In this document: positions 32,690 through 40,975 of the stretch, one piece after another | How positions within the stretch are numbered: position 1 is the first letter of the stretch | Layout: every line of letters starts with the position of its first letter | Assembly: GCA_965226855.1 (NCBI GenBank) | Contig: CBDDEE010000026.1 | Span: 265,444 to 329,443 of the forward strand | DNA: 64,000 bases | Reading direction: 5' to 3' | From: JAUXJB01 sp965226855 | GTDB taxonomy: Bacteria; Myxococcota_A; UBA9160; SZUA-336 | Notes under the pieces: model-generated | The model's input: only the letters and a program-made list of their open reading frames with translations | The model's database searches: none | What the model was told of the DNA's origin: nothing | Translations under genes and position numbers: made by a program

Positions 32690-32953
32690 CTAAGGGTGGC
32701 ATGGGTCCGTTTTTTGCCGCCCGATCCGTGGCAAGCCAAACACTTCGCCGCGTACACCCGAAGACCCTCGACGGCGGTTCCCCGACCGGGTGGCAGCCCG
32801 GTCCCGTCTGGCAGCACGTCAAGCTGGTACCCGGCGACGTCCTCGGGAGTCGCGACGCGACCGAGCTCGGGTCCCTTCTGACGAGAGCTCTCGAGTTCGG
32901 GAGCGAGCACAGCACCTGCAAGCAACAACGCGATCAGGATCGCGAGCACCGCG

Positions 32954-34261
32954 CTACGCATAGACGTTCTGGATCTTGCCACTGTCGCTAACACTCCAGG
33001 TCTGAATGGCGTTGTAGTGGTAGATGTTGCCCTGCGAATAGCGCTCTGCCCATGCCGCCCGCGCGGGCTGGCTGGCTCCGTTCGTGTCGGTCGCACGACT
33101 CTGCAGGAGCGCCGGTCCGCCATCCCAGCGCCACGGAATCCGGAACCGGGTGAGGCAGCGGGACAGGACCGGCTCCTGCAGCGCGGCGGTGGCCCAGGTT
33201 GCGCCGCTATCAGCCGACACCTCCACCTGCCGAATCGCGCCTGCCCCCGACCACGCGAGCCCGGAGATCTCGTAGAGCCCGGGCGCCCGCATGGCGAGCC
33301 CGCCGGCGGGGTGGGTGATCGTCGACTTCACACCCATCTCGAACGAAAACTGGCGCGCCCGTCCGTCGGGAAGCAGATCGGTGTACTTGGCAGTCTCCTG
33401 GCGCGACTGCGCTGGCTGGTCCGTGACCTCGAGCCGGCGGAGCCACTTGACACTGGCGTTCCCCTCCCAGCCGGGCAGGAAGAGGCGCAGCGGATAGCCT
33501 TGCTCCGGACGCAACCGCTCCCCGTTCTGGTAGAGCGCGACGAGCGCGTCGTCGAGAGCCTTCTGAAGAGGGATGCTCCTGTTCATGGCCGCCGCGTCAG
33601 CCCCCTCCGCGATCACCCAGCTCGCTCCAGGCTCGATCCCGGCCTCGTCCAGGAGCAACGCGAGCGACACACCCGTCCACTCGCTGCACGACACCAGACC
33701 GTGTAGCATGCCACACGTCACCTGTGCAGGCTCCGGGAACGTGTTGAAGTTGCTGTTCCCCGAACACTCGAGGAAGTAGAGCCTGCTCGTTGTCGGGTAA
33801 CGCAGCAGAGCCTCCACGTCGAAGACGAGGGGCCGCTGCACACGCCCGTGGATCAGCAGCCGATGCTGGGCAGGATCGATGTCCGGCACCCCGGAGTGGT
33901 GCCGCTCGAAGTGGAGCCCGTTCGGCGTGATGATTCCCTCCAGTCGTTCCAGCGGAGTCCGCGAGCTGCCCGCAGCCGGCGCGAGCTCGGGGTACTGCTG
34001 CAACAGCTCCCGCTGCACGTCCCCCTCGTGCCGCGACGGCGCGCCGTACCCGCTCATTGGCGCGCCCGGGGCTTGCATCCACGACGGCCGCCGCCCCCCC
34101 GACGGCTCGGCGTGTGAGGCCGCGTCCGCCGGCGCTGCGCGCAGCAGCCCACCAGCTGCAGCCCAAGCAGCAGCGCTCGCCAGGAACCCCCGCCGATCGA
34201 GCAGGCCGCGGCCCGCAACCGGAACCCGAAGGAGACCCAAACCGCTCCCACTCTGCGCCAT
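32954..34261 (-). CDS. soxC: SoxC-like sulfane dehydrogenase, molybdopterin subunit
   Basis: 435 aa. A twin-arginine signal ('DRRGFLASAAAWAAAGGLL') exports the folded molybdoenzyme. The sulfite-oxidase fold follows: Moco-binding region with 'LYFLECSGNSNFNTF', whose Cys should ligate molybdenum, then 'GYPLRLFLPGWEGNASVKWLRRLEV', and a C-terminal Ig-like dimerisation domain ('VEVSADSGATW'). SoxC with cytochrome SoxD oxidises the sulfane sulfur of SoxYZ-bound intermediates. SoxD lies immediately downstream but is broken, and no other sox gene is in the window, so the pathway may be non-functional or complemented elsewhere. Confidence 0.88.
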   Translation of the reverse strand: MAQSGSGLGLLRVPVAGRGLLDRRGFLASAAAWAAAGGLLRAAPADAASHAEPSGGRRPSWMQAPGAPMSGYGAPSRHEGDVQRELLQQYPELAPAAGSSRTPLERLEGIITPNGLHFERHHSGVPDIDPAQHRLLIHGRVQRPLVFDVEALLRYPTTSRLYFLECSGNSNFNTFPEPAQVTCGMLHGLVSCSEWTGVSLALLLDEAGIEPGASWVIAEGADAAAMNRSIPLQKALDDALVALYQNGERLRPEQGYPLRLFLPGWEGNASVKWLRRLEVTDQPAQSRQETAKYTDLLPDGRARQFSFEMGVKSTITHPAGGLAMRAPGLYEISGLAWSGAGAIRQVEVSADSGATWATAALQEPVLSRCLTRFRIPWRWDGGPALLQSRATDTNGASQPARAAWAERYSQGNIYHYNAIQTWSVSDSGKIQNVYA

Positions 34262-34555
34262 CGTCCTGCCTCAAAGGTTAAAGGGCCGTGATGGGAGTCT
34301 ACTCCGAAGCCCCTACCTAGCGCTCGATCAGCTCGCGGTCGCGCTCCAGGCGCCATCTTCGAGCTCCGGTCGATCGGGGTGCATCCCCTGCCCGATCATG
34401 GCCATGCGCTCCTTATGCCAGCGAGCCAGAACGCAGCCTGTTTATCCTATCCCCCGGGATCCGGCTTGGATCGAAGACGGTTGCAGTCGGATTTCAACGT
34501 TAGGTTCTGAGCGCATCGGGAGTAGAATGTCGGTGCCACGTTGGGAGGAGTGCTC
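34262..34555. other. Intergenic region with a short coding relic
   Basis: On the minus strand 34328-34416 reads 'HKERMAMIGQGMHPDRPELEDG' to a stop, resembling the end of a small membrane-associated protein family, but it has no start or body. No promoter or RNA structure is clear apart from the GGGAGGAG ribosome-binding site for the gene at 34556. Confidence 0.35.
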
Positions 34556-35521
34556 ATGGACCCTGAGACGCCGGGCCAGAACATCCAGCGCCACCACCAC
34601 ATTACGCTGTGTACCGGGGGAGCACAGGAAGACTACGACTTTCACACTCGTGTACTCGGCCTGAAGAGCGTGAAGAAGACGCTCCTCTACGACGGGGACG
34701 TTCCCATCTATCACCTCTATTACGGTAACGACATGGGCGACGAGAGCACGCTGGTCACGTCGTTCCCGATGCGTCAGAGCGGCCGCAAGGCTCGAAAGGG
34801 CTCGGGACAGGTCAGCGAGCTCGCGCTCTCGGTACCGGAGTCTGCCCTGGAGTACTGGAAGGCGCGGCTCGTCGACCACGGCTTCGAGACGCGCGAGTCC
34901 GAGCGGTTCGGCGAGCGACGCGTCGAGTTCCAGCACCCCTGTGGAATCGACTATGCATTGGCCGGGATCCGCGATGATGTCCGCGAGCCGTACTCGGCAG
35001 GACCGGTCCCGAGACCGACGGCGATCCGGGGCACCCATGCGATAACGGTCTCGGTACGGGACCTCGAGAGCTCGGACGAGTTCATGCCGCTCGGATGGGG
35101 CGGCCAGCGCCTGGCGGAGGATGCTCGCCACGTCCGCTACGGCGTCGGGAAAAGCGCGAGCGGCGCGCTCGTTGACTTCGCGGTCGAGCCGGAGCGCCCT
35201 CCCGGCAGCTGGAGCTTCGGCGAGGGCTTCATCCACCACATGGCCTTCCAGGTTGGGAGCTTCGACGCTCAGAACAGCGTGAAGGCCTACCTGGAAGGGC
35301 TGGGCTTTACGGACGTCTCGGACGTGAAGGACCGCGGCTATTTCCACTCGATCTACGTGCGCACTCCCGGCGGTGCGCTCTTCGAAGCGACCGTCTCGAA
35401 GCCAGAGGGCTTCGCCACCGACGAGGCACCACAGGACCTGGGGCGAGAGATCATGATCTCACCGCAGTTCGAGGGACAGAGGGAGCAGCTGCTCGCAGAG
35501 CTGGAGACGATCGAGTACTAG
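34556..35521 (+). CDS. VOC-family ring-cleaving dioxygenase (glyoxalase/bleomycin superfamily)
   Basis: 321 aa; ATG at 34556 with GGGAGGAG at 34543-34550. Two VOC modules with metal-ligand candidates: His in 'HHHITLCTGGAQED', His in 'FIHHMAFQVGSFD' and Glu in 'ALFEATVSKPEG'. It resembles the MhqA/MhqO and LinE-like two-domain extradiol dioxygenases, which open hydroquinone- or catechol-type rings with Fe(II). The gene stands alone between regions of gene debris. Confidence 0.85.
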   Translation: MDPETPGQNIQRHHHITLCTGGAQEDYDFHTRVLGLKSVKKTLLYDGDVPIYHLYYGNDMGDESTLVTSFPMRQSGRKARKGSGQVSELALSVPESALEYWKARLVDHGFETRESERFGERRVEFQHPCGIDYALAGIRDDVREPYSAGPVPRPTAIRGTHAITVSVRDLESSDEFMPLGWGGQRLAEDARHVRYGVGKSASGALVDFAVEPERPPGSWSFGEGFIHHMAFQVGSFDAQNSVKAYLEGLGFTDVSDVKDRGYFHSIYVRTPGGALFEATVSKPEGFATDEAPQDLGREIMISPQFEGQREQLLAELETIEY

Positions 35522-35537
35522 GGCTCTGCTCGGTCTC

Positions 35538-35680
35538 TCAGTCGAGCGCTCGGTCCAGCAAGCCCTTGGCGGCCTCGCCGAGCTCGCCGCCGAGATTCTC
35601 TTCGATCAGCCTCTCGGCGCGACCGGCCGTGAGGCTCTTTGCGATCACGTCGGTCGGCTGCCCGTTCTCGCCCCCGAGCC
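35538..35680 (-). pseudogene. C-terminal relic of an unidentified gene
   Basis: The minus strand reads 'ENGQPTDVIAKSLTAGRAERLIEENLGGELGEAAKGLLDRALD' to a stop at 35538, with the composition of a real alpha-helical C-terminus. Upstream it dissolves into the antisense of the P450 relic. No start is available; the parent family is not recognised. Confidence 0.4.
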
Positions 35681-35682
35681 GG

Positions 35683-35961
35683 GTTCTTCTCCCCTTCCCG
35701 GCAGCCAACCGCGACCCCGAGGCCTTTGAGGATGCCGACAAGGTGATCATCGACCGTGAGCGCAACCGTCATATTGCCTTCGGCCTGGGCATCCACCGCT
35801 GCGCGGGCTCGAACCTCGCGCGCATGGAGCTACGGGTCGCGGTGGAGGAGTGGATGAAGACGATCCCCGAGTTCGAGCTCGACAGCTCGCGCCCGATGAC
35901 GTGGGCCGGCGGCCAGGTTCGCGGGCCCCGCCGACTGCCCGTGAAGTTCCCCGCTGCGTAG
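35683..35961 (+). pseudogene. Cytochrome P450 C-terminal relic
   Basis: Only the last 92 residues remain: 'VLLPFPAANRDPEAF', then the heme loop 'FGLGIHRCAGSNLARMEL' with the axial Cys, and the end 'RRLPVKFPA'. The I-helix, K-helix and substrate-binding parts are gone, so it cannot fold as a P450. The upstream junction near 35681 meets an unrelated relic on the other strand, indicating a deletion or rearrangement. The ferredoxin 12 nt downstream was probably its redox partner. Confidence 0.8.
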
Positions 35962-35972
35962 GGTTGGGCACA

Positions 35973-36170
35973 ATGAAGATCTGCGTCGATCGCGACAAGT
36001 GTGAAGGCCACAACCGCTGCTACTCGCTCGCCCCCGAGCTGTTCGAGGTCGACGATCTGGGCTACTCCACGGCCAAGAACGATGGTGTGGTCCCCAAAGG
36101 GGAGGAGGCGAGCGCGCGGCTTGCAGTCGACAACTGCCCCGAGTACGCGATCGAAGTAGTCGAGGAGTAA
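35973..36170 (+). CDS. P450-associated ferredoxin with atypical CxxHxxC motif
   Basis: 65 aa. 'MKICVDRDKCEGHNRCYSLAPELFEVDDLG' then 'DNCPEYAI' gives three cluster Cys (C10, C16 and the CP Cys). His occupies the variable position where [4Fe-4S] ferredoxins have Cys. Ferredoxins of this size next to P450 genes carry 3Fe-4S (or labile 4Fe-4S) clusters and donate electrons to the P450. Its own P450 is a relic; it could still serve the intact P450 at 9856 (inference). Confidence 0.85.
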   Translation: MKICVDRDKCEGHNRCYSLAPELFEVDDLGYSTAKNDGVVPKGEEASARLAVDNCPEYAIEVVEE

Positions 36171-36176
36171 GGCGAC

Positions 36177-36222
36177 GTCTCCCACCTCGGAGACCTCGCG
36201 AGCGAGGAGTGACACTCACTCC
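36177..36222 (+). terminator. Tandem hairpins after the ferredoxin
   Basis: Three adjacent perfect stems follow the stop by 6 nt: GTCTCC/GGAGAC (36177-36194), CCTCGC/GCGAGG (36194-36207) and GGAGTGA-CAC-TCACTCC (36206-36222). No U-tract follows, so termination strength is uncertain. Confidence 0.35.
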
Positions 36223-36421
36223 CCGGGTGTCGGTTCCGCGCAAGCCGGCGTGCGCGAGAGGTCCACGGAAATTTTCTCTGCGCCCGCACATCCGTCTGGG
36301 CTCGAAGGTAAGATCGGCAGCCTTTGACGAAGCAAGATCAACTGGCCGGGGCTCGCCTCCTGACGCCGCTCAAATGCTGAGGACTTGGGTGTCTTACGCT
36401 ATGTCGGCGTCATTCACCCAA

Positions 36422-37393
36422 TCACAACTGGGTTGCCGGGAGCGCCTCCTTGGGGAGGGACGACGCCCACTCGATGACGGTGCGCGCGTAGAGCGCGGGG
36501 TCATCGCCATGCATGGAGTGGGGCGTCTCCGGGAAGGACTTGTAAACGAAGGGCTGGCCTGCGGCGGTCACGAGCCTCTTCACCTGTTCGACTTGTGGCC
36601 CGGAGATGGCGCCGATCAGGTTGCCGCCCTCGCCCATTCGCCACGCGTGGTGCGTAAAGAGGACGGGACACCTCACGCGAGACAGCATCTGCGAGTGGTC
36701 ACAGCTCGCGGCGACGCTTCCGGTCCAGAACGCGCGCCCCCATTCGGGATCGTACTCCTTCAGATTCTGCGCGGGCTCCTCGGCGCTTCCGACCATGCCC
36801 ACCACAGCGCCCCCCAACCAGCCGGGAAGCTCGCGCGGCGCCGCCTCGAGCAGGCCTTGCACATCGCCCACGCTCCACTGGTCGCCCAGGTACTTGTTGA
36901 AGAGCTGGAAGATGGGACCGGCCCCCTGTCGGATCCCGGGACCAAAGGCCGGGGTGACCTCGGAAGCGAACAGTGGAGGATCCTCGTAGTGCGCACCGCG
37001 GATCGATCCGACGGGCGCGTACGCCGAGAGCCAGGCCGCGATGATGCTCCCCGACGAGAGGCCGCTCGCGACCACAGGCCGCCCGACGACGGACCCGACA
37101 AACCGCACCAGGTCGTTGCCGAAGTTGTCGAATGTGTAGCGGCCAGGCGTTCGACTGGAGCGGCCCTGCCCGCGAAGGTCGACCGCAAAAACCTGGAACT
37201 GGTCGGCCAGCAGGCCCATGGCCTCCTCGTAGCCCCACCACGACTCGGTCTGACCGGGAATCAGCAGGATCGCGGGGTTGGCGGCGCTCCCGGTCGTCGC
37301 GTAGTTGAGGGTCACCTCACCCGTATCGAAGGAGTGCTCCTCGTACACGTGCGGGATATAGGTCGCTTCGGGTGCGTCGGGTCCGTAGCGCAT
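36422..37393 (-). CDS. Alpha/beta-fold hydrolase
   Basis: 323 aa from ATG 37393; longer in-frame sequence upstream overlaps the amidohydrolase and is not protein-like. 'LLIPGQTESWWGY' is the oxyanion region, 'VASGLSSGSIIAAW' the nucleophile elbow (GxSxG variant), and 'PETPHSMHGDDP' the catalytic His. It starts 1 nt after the amidohydrolase stop, so translation is coupled. The pair probably acts in sequence on one substrate. Confidence 0.87.
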   Translation of the reverse strand: MRYGPDAPEATYIPHVYEEHSFDTGEVTLNYATTGSAANPAILLIPGQTESWWGYEEAMGLLADQFQVFAVDLRGQGRSSRTPGRYTFDNFGNDLVRFVGSVVGRPVVASGLSSGSIIAAWLSAYAPVGSIRGAHYEDPPLFASEVTPAFGPGIRQGAGPIFQLFNKYLGDQWSVGDVQGLLEAAPRELPGWLGGAVVGMVGSAEEPAQNLKEYDPEWGRAFWTGSVAASCDHSQMLSRVRCPVLFTHHAWRMGEGGNLIGAISGPQVEQVKRLVTAAGQPFVYKSFPETPHSMHGDDPALYARTVIEWASSLPKEALPATQL

Positions 37394-37394
37394 C

Positions 37395-38375
37395 CTACCG
37401 GTCCACGCCGCGGACTCGGCGCGCGAGCTGCGGGAACAACGCGAGTGCCGTCTCCCGCCCGATCGCCGAGCGGGCGGACTCGTCGAACCCGTCGTACTTC
37501 TGGATGCCAGCGACACTGATCTCGGTCACGGGCTCGGGCGCGAACGGGTAGTCGCTCCCAAAAAGGACCTTAGAGGGCGGAACGAGCTCGCCGAGCGAGC
37601 CCAGCGCGTGCGGGTTCGCCGAAAGCGCGGTGTCGTAGTAGAAGCGCCGCAGGTAGTGGCGCGCGCCTTCGGGGGCGCGCTCCTTCATCTGGGGAGACCG
37701 ATCGAGCAGCGACATTCGCCAGGCCAGAAAGGGCACCGCTCCACCTGCGTGCGACAGGATGAACCGGATGTTCGGGAACCGCTCGACCGTTCCGTTCCAT
37801 ACCAGGCTGAACGCCGCCCGCGTCGTATCGAACGTGAACTCGAGAATCGGCCCGGGAACGTCCAGCCTGATGGATTCACTCGTGACGGGCACGGTGGGGT
37901 GTACGAACGCAACGATCTGACGGCGATCGAGTTCGGCCATCAGCTCATCGAACGCCGGATCCCCCAGGTAGCGGCCGTCGCTCTGGCTCGAGAGCAGTAC
38001 GACCCCATCGAGGCTCAGGGTGTCGAGTGCGTACTCGAGCTCGACGAGTGATCCCTCCACATCCGGAAGCGGCAGCACCGCGAACGCGCCGAACCGCGCC
38101 GGGTGCTGCTCGACGAGCTCCGCAGAGATCTCGTTGCAGCGTCGGGCCAGATCACGCGCGAAGGCGTCGTCGCCGAAGTGCACACCCGGTGCCGAGATCG
38201 AGGTGACCGCGAACGCGATGCCGTTCCTGTCCATGACGCCCAGGGTCGTCCCGGCGTCCCAGGTCGGAAACGGCATGCCTCCCACTACCGTCACGCCAAT
38301 CCCCGCGAGCGCCTCCGTGTACGCGGAGGGAATGATGTGATGGTGGACGTCGATGAGGTGGGGAGCGCTGGGCAT
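37395..38375 (-). CDS. Amidohydrolase family protein (ACMSD-like)
   Basis: 326 aa. Metal site 'DVHHHIIP' (HxH with first barrel strand) is canonical, unlike the DxDGH variants elsewhere in the window. 'AFVHPTVPV', 'ILSHAGGAVPFLAWR' and 'FGSDYPFAPEP' supply the later metal and catalytic His and Asp. The closest characterised enzymes are ACMSD and gamma-resorcylate decarboxylase, which are non-oxidative decarboxylases. Operon with the alpha/beta hydrolase downstream. Confidence 0.9.
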   Translation of the reverse strand: MPSAPHLIDVHHHIIPSAYTEALAGIGVTVVGGMPFPTWDAGTTLGVMDRNGIAFAVTSISAPGVHFGDDAFARDLARRCNEISAELVEQHPARFGAFAVLPLPDVEGSLVELEYALDTLSLDGVVLLSSQSDGRYLGDPAFDELMAELDRRQIVAFVHPTVPVTSESIRLDVPGPILEFTFDTTRAAFSLVWNGTVERFPNIRFILSHAGGAVPFLAWRMSLLDRSPQMKERAPEGARHYLRRFYYDTALSANPHALGSLGELVPPSKVLFGSDYPFAPEPVTEISVAGIQKYDGFDESARSAIGRETALALFPQLARRVRGVDR

Positions 38376-38569
38376 GGTCCAGCCACGTTACCATCCCGTC
38401 GAGAATCCGAGCAATCGAAGAGGTCCTGGGCGAAGATCGGTTGGAGGCCCGCGCCTGATCTGACCGAGGCCGCCCGGCGCGACCCCGCCCTCGTGTGTAG
38501 ACTCTTGCTTCGCGCCCGCACTGCCGGCAACAACGACCGGGGGATGGGCAGATGCGACTGGAGGAGATC

Positions 38570-39184
38570 ATGAGTTCAGCCAACGAGGGACTCGTCGCCG
38601 GCGGCGAGCCACAGGCCTGGGTCAAGATGCCAAGTGAAGCCGAGGTTTTGCCACAGATGGAGAACCATCCTTACCGCCGCGGCTTCGTGCCCGCGATGGG
38701 CCGGCTCCTCGCGTCCCACCCGCGGATCGGCCCGGCCTTCATGGGGCTCTACCAAGAGATCATGTTCGCCCCGGGTGCCCTGGAACGCGATGAACGCGAG
38801 ATGGTGGCGGCGGTTTCGGCCGCGGCCCAGGACTGCTTCTACTGAACCCAATCCCACGCAGAGTTTCTGCGTCTCGAAGGGGGAAGCCGGGAGCTGGCCG
38901 ACGCGCTGCGCAACGGCAGCTGGGATCAACTAAAAGGCGTGACCGAGCGCCAGGTCGCGCTCTGCAACGTGGCGCGCAAGCTCTCCCTGACGCCCACCCG
39001 GATGGTCGAGGCCGACTGGAAGCCGCTGCGCGAGCTGGGCTTCGACGACGCCGCCTGTCTCGAGGTGGCCCACATCGTGGGCATCTTCAACCATCTGACC
39101 CGCCTCGCGGACGGGATGGGTCTCGAGCTCGACCAGGCCACCGCCGCGGCGAGCGAGAGCGGGAAGATCCTCGGCGAAACCTGA
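38570..39184 (+). CDS. AhpD/carboxymuconolactone-decarboxylase-like selenoprotein (CxxU), UGA at 38843-38845
   Basis: Read through the in-frame TGA, the gene encodes 204 aa of the peroxidase-related CMD/AhpD family. Start ATG 38570 has GGAGGAG 3-5 nt upstream. The active-site helix reads 'AAAQDCFYUTQSHAEFLR', that is C89-x-x-U92 followed by the conserved His; ordinary members have CxxC here. After the UGA the frame stays open for 112 codons with full family character ('VALCNVARKLSLTP', 'DDAACLEVAHIVGIFNHLTRLADGMG'). A SECIS-like hairpin lies at 38856-38872. AhpD-like CxxU proteins are a known bacterial selenoprotein group; they act as thiol peroxidases. Without read-through only 91 residues are made. 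Confidence 0.85.
38856..38872 (+). promoter_or_regulatory. Predicted SECIS element of the AhpD-like gene
   Basis: ACGCAG-AGTTT-CTGCGT: 6-bp perfect stem (7 bp with the A-T closing pair) and a small loop with G at its second position. The loop begins 17 nt after the UGA, inside the 16-37 nt window for bacterial SelB-binding hairpins. The same geometry recurs at 42991-43007. Confidence 0.8.
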
Positions 39185-39250
39185 TAGGCGACTGGACCGC
39201 CCTCTTACGTAGGACGCGATCACGAGCGGCGCCGGGCTGCGAACAACCGG

Positions 39251-40435
39251 TCAACCGAGGCCGAAAGTTTTCCGCACGTTGGCGCCCAATATTCCGGCCC
39301 GGGTGTGCTGGGGCAGGTCATCGACCAGATGTTCAATGTCGCGAAGGTAGCTAGCCGGGTGATCGGCATGGGGGTAGTCCGTGGCCCAGAAGAATCGGTC
39401 CGCGCCAACGAGCTCGATAAGGCCGCCGATCGTCGTCTCGAAAGGATCGGCGGAAATATAACATTGCTCGCGAAAGACCTCGCTTGGCTTGCGGCTGTCG
39501 GCGTATGTGTTGCCATGGAAGGTTTTTTCGAACAGGCTATCCATGCGGTCCAGCCAATAGCCGATCCAGCCCGCACCTGATTCCAGCGCTACGAATTTCA
39601 ATTTCGGAAAGCGCGAGAACGCGCCAAAGGCAAACATGGACGAGAGAGCATGGCGCACACCGTCGCCGGCATTGGTGAAAAACACCATGTTGCGGCCGGT
39701 GCGCTCGCTGGCGTCGAACCGCCGCGACCGTAACAAGCCCGGCTCTATCGTTGGGTGAATGGCGAATGGCACGTCGAGGTCCTGGGCTACCTCGAACACC
39801 GGATCGTGGCAACCGTCGCCATGGGCCCGGCTGGTGAGGGTAAAGGGTGCGACAAACGCCCCCCGGCAGCCTGCCTTGACCGCGCGTTTCAGCTCCTCGG
39901 CCGCGGCCTGGGGGTCGCCGAGCGAAAGATGGGCGACTGGGATCAGGTCACCATTGAAATCGGCACAGAAGTCCACGATCCAACGGTTATAGGCCCTGCA
40001 ATAGGCCTGGCTAAGCTCGATATCCTTGACTTCGGCCTCCCACAACAGCCCCAGCGTTGGATAGAGGATGGCAGCTTCCATCCCTTCGGCAGCCAGAAGG
40101 CGCACGCGTTCTTTTGGGTCCATGGCGCCAAAGGGAATGTTGGTCAGGTAGGTATGGCTGGGGTCCGGTTTGTGCTGCGCGGCATCGGTTTCGCCCATCA
40201 TCCCCAGCGTCGCCAGATATCCGGGCGCCAAGTATCTGGCAGGCGTGTTGTCGAACATCAGCACTTCCAACCCGTCGCTGTTGGTCTCTACCCGAATGGC
40301 GCGGTCGGCAAAGGCCTTTTCGGTGTAGTCCAGCCAAATATCGGGTGGTTCCAGCACATGGCCGTCCGCGTCAATGACGCCATTGAATTTCAAGGGTTGG
40401 ATCGACGAAATGTCAACGTGCGGCCCCGTCGCCAT
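39251..40435 (-). CDS. Amidohydrolase family protein (ACMSD-like, Amidohydro_2)
   Basis: 394 aa from ATG 40435 (GAGGAG upstream). Strong paralogue of the protein at 254: 'VIDADGHVLEPPDIW', 'FGAMDPKERVRLLAAEGMEAAILYPTLGLLW', 'FAIHPTIEP', 'VALESGAGWIGYWLDRMDSLFEKTF', 'FFWATDYPHADHP'. It is a metal-dependent hydrolase or decarboxylase of unknown substrate. Its codon use is slightly less G+C-rich than that of its neighbours, which may reflect separate acquisition. An in-frame extension to 40504 is not family-like. Confidence 0.88.
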   Translation of the reverse strand: MATGPHVDISSIQPLKFNGVIDADGHVLEPPDIWLDYTEKAFADRAIRVETNSDGLEVLMFDNTPARYLAPGYLATLGMMGETDAAQHKPDPSHTYLTNIPFGAMDPKERVRLLAAEGMEAAILYPTLGLLWEAEVKDIELSQAYCRAYNRWIVDFCADFNGDLIPVAHLSLGDPQAAAEELKRAVKAGCRGAFVAPFTLTSRAHGDGCHDPVFEVAQDLDVPFAIHPTIEPGLLRSRRFDASERTGRNMVFFTNAGDGVRHALSSMFAFGAFSRFPKLKFVALESGAGWIGYWLDRMDSLFEKTFHGNTYADSRKPSEVFREQCYISADPFETTIGGLIELVGADRFFWATDYPHADHPASYLRDIEHLVDDLPQHTRAGILGANVRKTFGLG

Positions 40436-40630
40436 GATGGTTTCTCCTCTGGGTCGTCGGTAGCTGTCTTCTTGCATCCTATGCAGGTTTGTCGTTTTCC
40501 TCAACCGGCGCGTTGCGTCTACTGCCGTTCTGGCTCTCGGTCTGAGTGTGCGCCAGTTCCAGGCAACCGATGGAGAAACGCTGCCTTGGAGCCTACTCTA
40601 TGAGGACTCGTCACTAGCTTGGGGACCGCA

Positions 40631-40729
40631 ATGGCAAACAAGGACCGGCAGAAGCGACAGGTGAAGCACAAGCCCAAACTGACGAAGAAGGAGAAGAAGG
40701 CGAAGAAGCTCGCGAAGAAGGAAAGCTAG
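40631..40729 (+). CDS. Lysine-rich 32-aa small protein
   Basis: ATG 40631 gives 32 aa, 15 of them Lys and 2 Arg ('KLTKKEKKAKKLAKKES' at the end). Short, extremely basic proteins of this type recur in environmental deltaproteobacterial and planctomycete-like genomes with no assigned role; nucleic-acid or ribosome binding is plausible. Only a weak GGGGA ribosome-binding site is present. The codon choice (AAG throughout) is coding-like. Confidence 0.55.
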   Translation: MANKDRQKRQVKHKPKLTKKEKKAKKLAKKES

Positions 40730-40752
40730 ATGGACCCCTTCGGGAGTTCGCG

Positions 40753-40872
40753 ATGATCACGGCCATCGTGCGATACAAGCTTCCTCCGCACATCGACCAG
40801 CCGGCGTGTCGAGACCACTTCCACGAGATCGCAGGCACCTTCGACCTGTTCACAGACCCGGACCAGCCATAG
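40753..40872 (+). pseudogene. N-terminal fragment of a YdhR-like monooxygenase-fold protein
   Basis: 39 aa. 'MITAIVRYKLPPHIDQPACRDHFHEIAGTF' matches the first strand and helix of small ferredoxin-like-fold (YdhR/antibiotic monooxygenase type) proteins of about 100 aa. It then ends in an unrelated nine-residue tail and TAG, so it is probably a deletion relic. Confidence 0.45.
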
Positions 40873-40975
40873 GCTCGGTCATGACCCGGCCGGTCTTCGA
40901 GTGCCCTCCCCCGCCGATGTGGGCCGTGCGGCGGGGCGAGCCGCGAGTCGAACGCGGGCTCGAGCGCGCCCTCGG

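Larger units (their letters stand above)
31125..32961 (-). pseudogene. soxD: SoxD-like cytochrome c split by an insertion sequence
   Basis: ATG 32961 overlaps the soxC-like stop by 8 nt. Before the IS: signal peptide ('ILIALLLAGAVLAPE'), 'GRVATPEDVAGYQLDVLPDGTGLPPG' and the heme c motif 'CLACH'. After the IS (31125-31414): 'LAGGQGSLA', 'VGSYWPYATTLFDYTRRAMPYDRPGSLAADELYAITAYLL', all typical of SoxD. The two halves are also out of frame by one base; a six-A run (T6 at 32710-32715) appears one base too long, since five A gives 'GGKNGPMPPLAGGQG'. SoxD is the cytochrome subunit of the sulfane dehydrogenase SoxCD; this copy is not expressible. Confidence 0.85.
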
